Assembly (NCBI GenBank): GCA_051294375.1
Contig: CM119264.1
Location: 22,262,709 to 22,326,708, forward strand
Direction: 5' to 3'
Length of the DNA stretch: 64,000 nucleotides
Source: Paraspadella gotoi
Lineage: Eukaryota; Chaetognatha
A model generated the notes under the pieces. It did no database searches. It was not told where the DNA came from and worked only from the letters and a program-made list of their open reading frames with translations. A program made the translations under genes and the position numbers. Within the stretch, counting starts at the first letter, position 1. Each line of letters starts with the position of its first letter. Of the stretch, positions 57,438-64,000 are shown piece by piece.

Positions 57438-59633
57438 AACGATATATTCTTATTCTTTCTTAATTTCGTTTCAATGGTTGAATAATTTGAGTCCAGAGTT
57501 CGCTTCCCAGGTCCTCATATTGCATCGTTTTCGAAAAAAAAAAAATTCAAATCGGAAAATGTCGCCAATAGATTGCGGAGACAACTATCTTAAACGATCT
57601 TGTTACCGTACCCATTACCCACCAAATCGGGAATCAATGTTTAGTTTTGATGCTGTCTCAATTCCTTTCCTATCACTCCAGTCTAAAGTTCATGAAAAAG
57701 AAACATGACCGTTGTCCGATCGTCGGCACTTTTATGTTACGACGTAAACGCTCTTTCACTCTCCCAGCATCATTGCTCTTCTCTGCTATTCTTAGTTGAA
57801 AATTAAATCTTCTCCATCGATGAAACTGGGGCCTTTGTCCTGGAAAGTAAATGAAGCAGGGAGGAGAATGTTGTTTGGCCCACCGGGTCTTTTCCAATCA
57901 ATGAATATTCAGTTGAGGTCCGGACGAAGATAATGTCCGCTTCGGTTCAAATCCTGTCTCTTAGTTTTTTGTTGTTTTCTTGTTTTGTTTTTCTTTTTTT
58001 TTTTCAGTCGACGCGGCTTCGTTATAAAACCGTGGTTCGCAGTTTGCTCGCTCGAATCGTGAAAGATAAAGATAAACGGGTTTAGCGGTCTTATTTTTGC
58101 AGTTCAGACTCGTTAGGGATAAAAACAGGATTAATAACCTATTAACCTTACTATAGTTTTTATTGGTGAACACTGAACACTGAACAGTTTGTGGTCATCT
58201 GTTCAAATTCTTGAAACTGGGCTGTACCACACTGTACCTCGGTGTGACGCTCTGACGTTTTCGGACCGAACCTTCCTTTCTCGTATTCCCATTAGCTGCA
58301 GTTTTCACCGATCTTTCGGTACCGAAAATCCCTGGATAATTGTGGGTGAAACCGAGTTCGTTTGTCTGACTGAATCAGCGAATGGGAAGTTGGTATTAAA
58401 AGACGTTTTATTGGCCGACAGGCTAATAGAGCGACTGATTGGTGAACAAGATTAATTTACCAACTCGGATAGCATGTTCGGCTCATGAGATACCTAGGTA
58501 CACTTTAGGTAATCTGGTTAGTCAACGATAATTCATATTTCGATAATAAAGAAACAAGAGAGCGACCTTCTTTTTTTTCACATTCGAATCACGTTTTAAT
58601 CACCGCCTGATCACTATTTGATAATCCTTCCTTCTCACGTCTCCCTTTTTCACGTCATCTCCGATCCCATCAATTATCGCTCAATCACCATTTATCCTCC
58701 ATTACGGTTCAGTCACCGTTTTTTTTCGCTCACTTCAATCACCATTCGATTACCATTTTAACGCCGTTCGAAGGCGATACGAGTTTGGCGGGATCGCCAT
58801 ACACTTTGTCCACCGATTCGGAGTTAAGCCAAGTAGTTTATTGGAGAAAAGAGTTAAGCGCTAAGAGTTTGTTTAGTTTGTTCAGAAAAGAAGAAAAAAT
58901 CGTACAAAAAGAAAGTAAGGAAATGTGACATTACCTACCCACAACCCAGTCAACCCTCGTTTTTTTTTAAGCGATAAATTAAGTGACACATTTGTCAGAT
59001 TCTTTTTCTTCTTTTCTTATTCTTTTCCGTTGATGAACGACGGAAGGGAGAAGAAAAGAGTCGCGTTGATACTTTGTCGGTGACTTGGTAACTTTAAATT
59101 TTTTTAAAAAGGATTTGGATCACAGGTTACATTTAAGACTTAAGTAAGTCGTCAATTGAGGTCCTAAAGTGTTTTCTTAATGAGCAAAATCCAACAATTC
59201 AGGATCGTCGCATCGACCAAGCACAACAAATATTTGCTGTCTGTCAAGCCTTTTGAAAAATTTATTTTTGAAATCGAAAGTTGAATTTCCTAAATTCTGA
59301 GAAATGTATTTTGCCTCACTCCCAATTTTTCTAAGACGCGCTTAACAAATAATGAGTCGATTCCATTTCTTTTCAAACTTCCTCGACGCGGCAACGTCTC
59401 GAATCTCTCGGCTTTTTCTCAGAAATAGAACTGCTTTTCTAAGAAATGGAACCGCGAAAAAGAGGGTGGGCTGTGACAAGGGGAGAGAGGCTCAATGTTC
59501 CTGTCGCGGACACTCTGGGTCTTTATTTGGCTTTCGGGTCGGCATTGGGCTTTTCTCCTTTTCTCATTTTCTCCTTTTTTTAAATTTTCTCAGGCGCTTT
59601 CTCTTCCTCTCTCTATCTCTTTCTCTCTCTCTA

Positions 59634-59719
<86 letters not shown>

Positions 59720-61064
59720 CTTTTCTCTCCCTCTCTCTTTTACGCGCTCTCTACACTTTACCGTCCTTCCATTTCCTAGGTTCCGGAATATTATTATTTA
59801 TTTATTTATTATTTTTCTTATTTTCCACATTTTCTCGACTGCATCTCTTAAGCTTAATAAAAAAAAATAATACATACCAAGAATTTTTTAAAAATTACAC
59901 ATAAATAAATGAACTAAAATTTAAAAAAAATTATATGAATAGATATAAGTAATAAGTAATAAGTAATAGATATAAGTTTGGATTGAGGCAACATCGAAGC
60001 TCCGTCTTCGCTCCTTTTACTTTATGGCACGAAAATGATTTTTTCCTGCTTCTCGTCTCTGTCGACGTTTGTCAAAAAACAACAACAACAACACGGAGTG
60101 ACTTATTGTTGTTTTGCTTTTTTTTTCAGAATTCTAAAGCCATCGTAATAAATAAATTGATTTAAAAAAATATAAAAGTATTGATTATAAATTAATTAAA
60201 TAGTATAACAAAGGTGAATTTTTAGTTTTAAAAGAAGTTAAAGTGATTCTCTTTCTGTCTCTCTCTCTCTCTCTTAATCAGGGTCGTTTTAGCAATATTT
60301 TATCATCATCATCATCATCTCTCTTTCTTTCTCTATTTTTTATTCTCTCTCTCTCCCTCTCTCTGTCTGTCTCTCTCTCTCACTGACAGAAGCGTAAGAA
60401 TTTGGCATGGAGTGGCTTAATACCACGAACGCCGTAAAAGCCGCCAAAGCCTGTAATGCCTCTGATGTCACTTTAATGCTGCTCATGCAACAGTCTCGAT
60501 AACTGCAAGTAAATGACGAGTCCAAAAAAATGATGATTGGCAATGCAAAACGGGGGTGTCAAACTTCACTGAACTGAACTGAAATGGCGCGAGTTTACAG
60601 CGGTAGTCAGTTAGGACCGGAACTAGGATGCGAGAAGCCAATAGAAAAATCGAGAGAGAGAGAGAGAGAGAGAGCTCAAAGTTGGCGTCCGATGGACGAG
60701 GAGGTCAGGAGGAGAAAGCGAAAGACGGACGGTGACCCCGGGTCGAATCGCGGGTTGCGGATTCAGGGATCGAACTCTGAGCTCATTTTTTAGAAACTCC
60801 CTTTCTTTTCTCTTTCACTACGGACTATTACTTGTGAAAGCTACGTTTCGGAAACGGGTTTTTCTAGTCGCCTTTAATTCTGTCTTCCTCACTAAGTCCA
60901 TCCAACGACAACGACGACAACGACGACAACGACGACAACGACGAAAAGAAACGAAGAGATGAATCGCGATAGAGAAACAGCTGACCTCTGGTTCTTTGGC
61001 GGCTTTTCTCAGAAACGAGATAAAAAACGACGCGAGAGCGCTTTCTTTTTTTGGCACCAGTTTA

Positions 61065-61106
<42 letters not shown>

Positions 61107-61117
61107 TCTTTCTTTCT

Positions 61118-61173
<56 letters not shown>

Positions 61174-61456
61174 GGCCCGCATCCAATAAGTGATTTGGAC
61201 TTTTCTAAATTGACTGTTCATGACGCAACGAACCTTGATGACGTTGGTTCCTAATTATTTTTAAACGGTTGAGTCTGTCCGACTCTCTGTCTAAATGATT
61301 GTTCACTTGTAGCAATAAACATTTGTGAATTAAATGTAAAGGGAGGCTTCATTTGCAGTTATTATAAAATTTGGTTGTGATATAAATCATTTCTTTTTCG
61401 TTGAAGTAGTTAAAGAAAGTTTGATTTGGAATGTGACAACGATTAGATTTTATTAG
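57438..61456. other. Gfrl 3' flank and intergenic DNA
   Basis: Possible 3' UTR at first (ATTAAA near 57797, AATAAA near 58543). Then simple arrays: CT/CTTT at 59605-59720, CT at 60255-60385, GA at 60651-60675, (GACAAC)n at 60902-60947 and CT at 61063-61175. A T-rich CAG at about 58006 is a possible acceptor in this phase but gives a stop after six codons. Confidence 0.6.
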
Positions 61457-61508
61457 CAAAAACAGACATGTTTCGGCTTTGCTTGCAAGCCTTCATCAGC
61501 GTTAACAT
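61457..61508 (-). ncRNA. Hammerhead-ribozyme-like motif
   Basis: The minus strand reads CTGATGA (61499-61493), a GGCTT/AAGCC stem II with loop GCAAGCA, GAAAC (61474-61470), then AT-GTC. A 2-bp stem III (AC/GU) and a 4-bp stem I (AACG with TGTT, one G-U pair) can form, putting the cleavage point after GTC. Minimal hammerheads with very short stem III are known from Penelope-like retroelements and retrozymes. A one-base A bulge before stem II is non-canonical. Confidence 0.5.
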
Positions 61509-63759
61509 TTGATTAATTGGATTAATTTTGACGAATTTTATCGAATATAGAGAAAAAGAAGATAAAATTAATCGAAAATATTAAAAGGCAAGATGGCTTT
61601 TTAATCGAATTATTAAATTTTTTATTGGTTTTACCAATTTCAAAAGTAATTAACGATAAGCATACAATAGCAAAGCTTGAATTCAATTAATTAAAAGAAA
61701 CTCGAAAATCTGACGGAGAAATTAAAAAGTAATTTTAAAATTAAATTGTACAACAACAAATTGAGTAGTACACAAAATTAAGCTTTAAAATCATTACTAG
61801 TAATAAGATTTAAAATAGTAACTTTGAAATAAAACAAATTATCAAAAGTAAAAAAAAAGGTTTTTGCAACCAAACATAAATTGTGGAGGGAAACCAAAAA
61901 AACAAGACTAAAAAAAGGTTTATAAGACTAAGAGAAAAAAAGGGAAAAGGTTTTTAGCACGAGAAAACAACGGAACGAACGTCGCTGGCGCAGGAAGGGG
62001 AGGGGGGGGGCGGAAGGGGGGAGGAAGAAAAACATTTACCTGGGGATCGAGAAAAAGAAAAAAAAAAAAAAAAATACATGAACGAAACAAGATCTGCGAT
62101 GAAGGCGGAAAAAATGAAAATGGAAGAGGGAAGCATATAAAATGGATGAGAAGAGGAAAGAACAAAGATGGGTTTCGTCCCATGGAACCGACTCTGATCC
62201 TGAGAAAGCTTAGACAGAGAGAGAGGAGCAGAGAGAGAGAGAGAGAGAGAGCAGAGAGAAAGAGTTGAGAGAGCAGAAGAGGAGAAGAGAGAACAGAAGA
62301 GAGAGAAGAGAGAGAGAGATGAGAGAGAGAGGAGAGAGAGTAGAGAGAGAGAGAGAGAGAAGAGAGACAGAGAGAGAGAGAGCAGAGAGTGAGAGAGAGA
62401 GAGAGGAGAGAGAGAGAGAACAGAGAGAGAGAGAGAGAGAGAGAGAGGAGGAGAGAGAGTGAAGAGAGGAGTGAGAGAGAGTAGAGAGAGAGAGAGCGAG
62501 AGAAGCAGAGAGAGCATGGGGTTGGTCGACAATCGACCGAGACCGCGGTAGTAACAAAAGGCTTCCCTCTCTGTCCGCTCCTTACTCTCTTACCGCCGGT
62601 CGAAGGTCGGAGGTCATCCGCGTCGGTGACTCTCGAAAAATGACGAGATCCCTCTTCCTTTCTCTACCGACGGGCGATCGTCGCGGGTCTAGGGTGCGAA
62701 AGACTCGCGAAAATACTGCTCTCCGCTCTTTTCTCTCTTTCTCCCACATTTTCTCTTAGTTTTTGCTTTTCACTCTCTTTACAAAACTCTACTATTTTAT
62801 ATCTGGGTTATTCCATTCATTTTTTGCCTGGCGTATGAACAGAGAGAGCAAAAAATTTTTCTCAATAATAATCATAAGGATGTCGGTAAAACACATAGTT
62901 TGATATTTGATAATTAATATCAAATTAAAAAAGTTAGTCAAAGAGAATTTTCATATGACATTAATTGTTAGACATTATAATCCTTTTGTTTCGTTGTGGC
63001 TAAGATTTAGAGAAAAGTTTGAAATGACTTCAATTCAAATAAATCGTTGTTGAATTCATTTCAAACTTTTTTCTAGACATTAATTGTATATTTTCCCACA
63101 ATAATAATGTATTCTGGCGACTCGAATTGACCTCCGTCATCAAGATAACCTCAGTCACAAAGAATCCTTTCACCGAACTACCGTGAAGCCTCAGTCGTCG
63201 TTGTCGTCGTCGTCGTCAGCTGACCTTTTCTTCTCCTTACTTTGTTAAGTTTCTCTCATTCGAATTTCAAGCCAAGAACTAAAACCACGTTTTTATCTCT
63301 TTTAATTGACGTTCAATGAAATATTATCATTTTCATTTTTCATTTTTCATTTCACTTAATACTACAAATTGCACAAACATTAAAATACATTGATATTTTT
63401 ATTTTCGTTGAATGATATTTTTAAAATTTTCAATTTTAGACATAAACATTTTATGTTTATTTTATAATAATAACAATGATTCTCTGTCATTTGCTTTGGT
63501 AAAGGGAACTTAACTTTTAGTGAATTTTTTTTATCAATTTTCAGAAGTAAATTCACATTAACTCATACATTTGTTTTTTAAAATTAGTTTTTCCCTTATT
63601 TAAAAATATTCACATTGAGAAAAGTAATTTTCTCAGGAGAAATCATAAATTTCTCCCGAAATTCGAGAGTAAGACTCGCGAAAGAGGAGCGAAAGGAGAG
63701 AGAGAGAGAAAGAGAAGGAAGAGAATCCTCTTCATTCGCGGCAAAGACGAGCGAATCAG
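61509..63759. other. AT-rich intergenic DNA with a GA-rich tract
   Basis: 61510-61920 is AT-rich. 62210-62515 is an interrupted GA tract. 62830-63110 and 63300-63620 are AT-rich. No gene seen. Confidence 0.7.
63008..63075. repeat. Short inverted repeat
   Basis: TAGAGAAAAGTTTGAAATGA and CTTCAATTCAA pair with TTGAATTCATTTCAAAC and TTTTTTCTA around an 11-base loop. Confidence 0.85.
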
Positions 63760-63983
63760 GAGCGGACTTACTCCGCCGCCGAGGAAAGTCCGCGGCTGAG
63801 TCGCGGCTGGACCAATCAGCGTCGAGATAGTGGAGGGAAAGTCAACCATATGCCTCAGAGAGAGAGAGAGAGAGAGAGAGTGAGAGGAGGCATATGGTTG
63901 ACTTTACCGCCACTGTCTCGACCATGAATAGGCCAGCCGCGGTGACCCCGTGAGGACACCTCGGCGGCGGAGTAGGTTCGCTC
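63760..63983. repeat. Long inverted repeat around a GA array
   Basis: The left arm (63760-63856) and right arm (63887-63983) pair over about 97 bases imperfectly. The innermost GTCAACCATATGCCTC matches exactly, and the outermost GAGCGGACTTACTCCGCCGC matches with two changes. The spacer is a GA array. Could be a fold-back element or a large hairpin. Confidence 0.88.
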
Positions 63984-64000
63984 TCTCTCCGTGGGTCTTC

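Noticed and set aside
58007-58025. Alternative Gfrl terminal exon after a T-rich CAG
   Set aside because: Phase-compatible but gives a stop after six codons with no hydrophobic tail; the 57343-57437 exon fits better.
60403-60498. Small frame MEWLNTTNAVKAAKAC ending in a hydrophobic run
   Set aside because: An in-frame stop lies just upstream of its ATG and no phase-compatible acceptor joins it to Gfrl.

Overview
The window looks like nuclear DNA from an invertebrate animal. The evidence is GT-AG introns of 0.2-8 kb, a GDNF-receptor-alpha-like gene, a tRNA-derived SINE, MITEs, a LINE reverse-transcriptase scrap, and a very heavy load of (CT)n/(GA)n and (TCG)n microsatellites. I cannot name the species. 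Nearly all long open frames outside the one gene are by-products of simple repeats (poly-Ser/Leu, Arg-Glu, Val/Arg-rich frames) and are not genes.

Layout. 1-23,035 is mostly duplicated non-coding sequence. Block A (1-6,215) matches A' (about 16,840-23,035), and block B (6,268-7,911) matches B' (11,447-13,286); the copies differ largely by single-base indels and microsatellite length, and their order is permuted. 7,937-11,446 holds a fold-back MITE and a CpG-rich stretch with an NRF-1-like palindrome. 23,036-37,600 holds a LINE RT fragment, an inverted-repeat element carrying two SINE copies, a mariner-type MITE with a visible empty-site counterpart, minisatellites and a 1.2-kb polypyrimidine tract. 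37,675-43,650 is a unit of about 2.2 kb present as one partial and two full copies separated by 25-N gaps.

The only protein-coding gene I can support runs on the + strand from 40,388 (or 42,714) to 57,437. It is a ten-exon GDNF family receptor alpha-like (Gfrl) gene. All exon phases agree, and the conceptual product is 336 residues: signal peptide, Ser/Thr/Pro-rich linker, two ten-cysteine GFR-alpha domains (equivalent to D2 and D3, with no D1), a short stalk and a hydrophobic GPI-type tail. The first exon lies inside the tandem unit and so occurs twice. The two copies are 48 and 50 nt long, whereas the downstream phase needs 49, so each probably carries one indel error.

57,438-64,000 is the 3' flank. 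It has AT-rich DNA, microsatellites, a hammerhead-ribozyme-like motif on the minus strand (a second one lies in intron 3) and a long inverted repeat at the right edge. Five runs of N mark assembly gaps; indel differences between duplicate copies suggest long-read assembly noise and possibly uncollapsed haplotypes.
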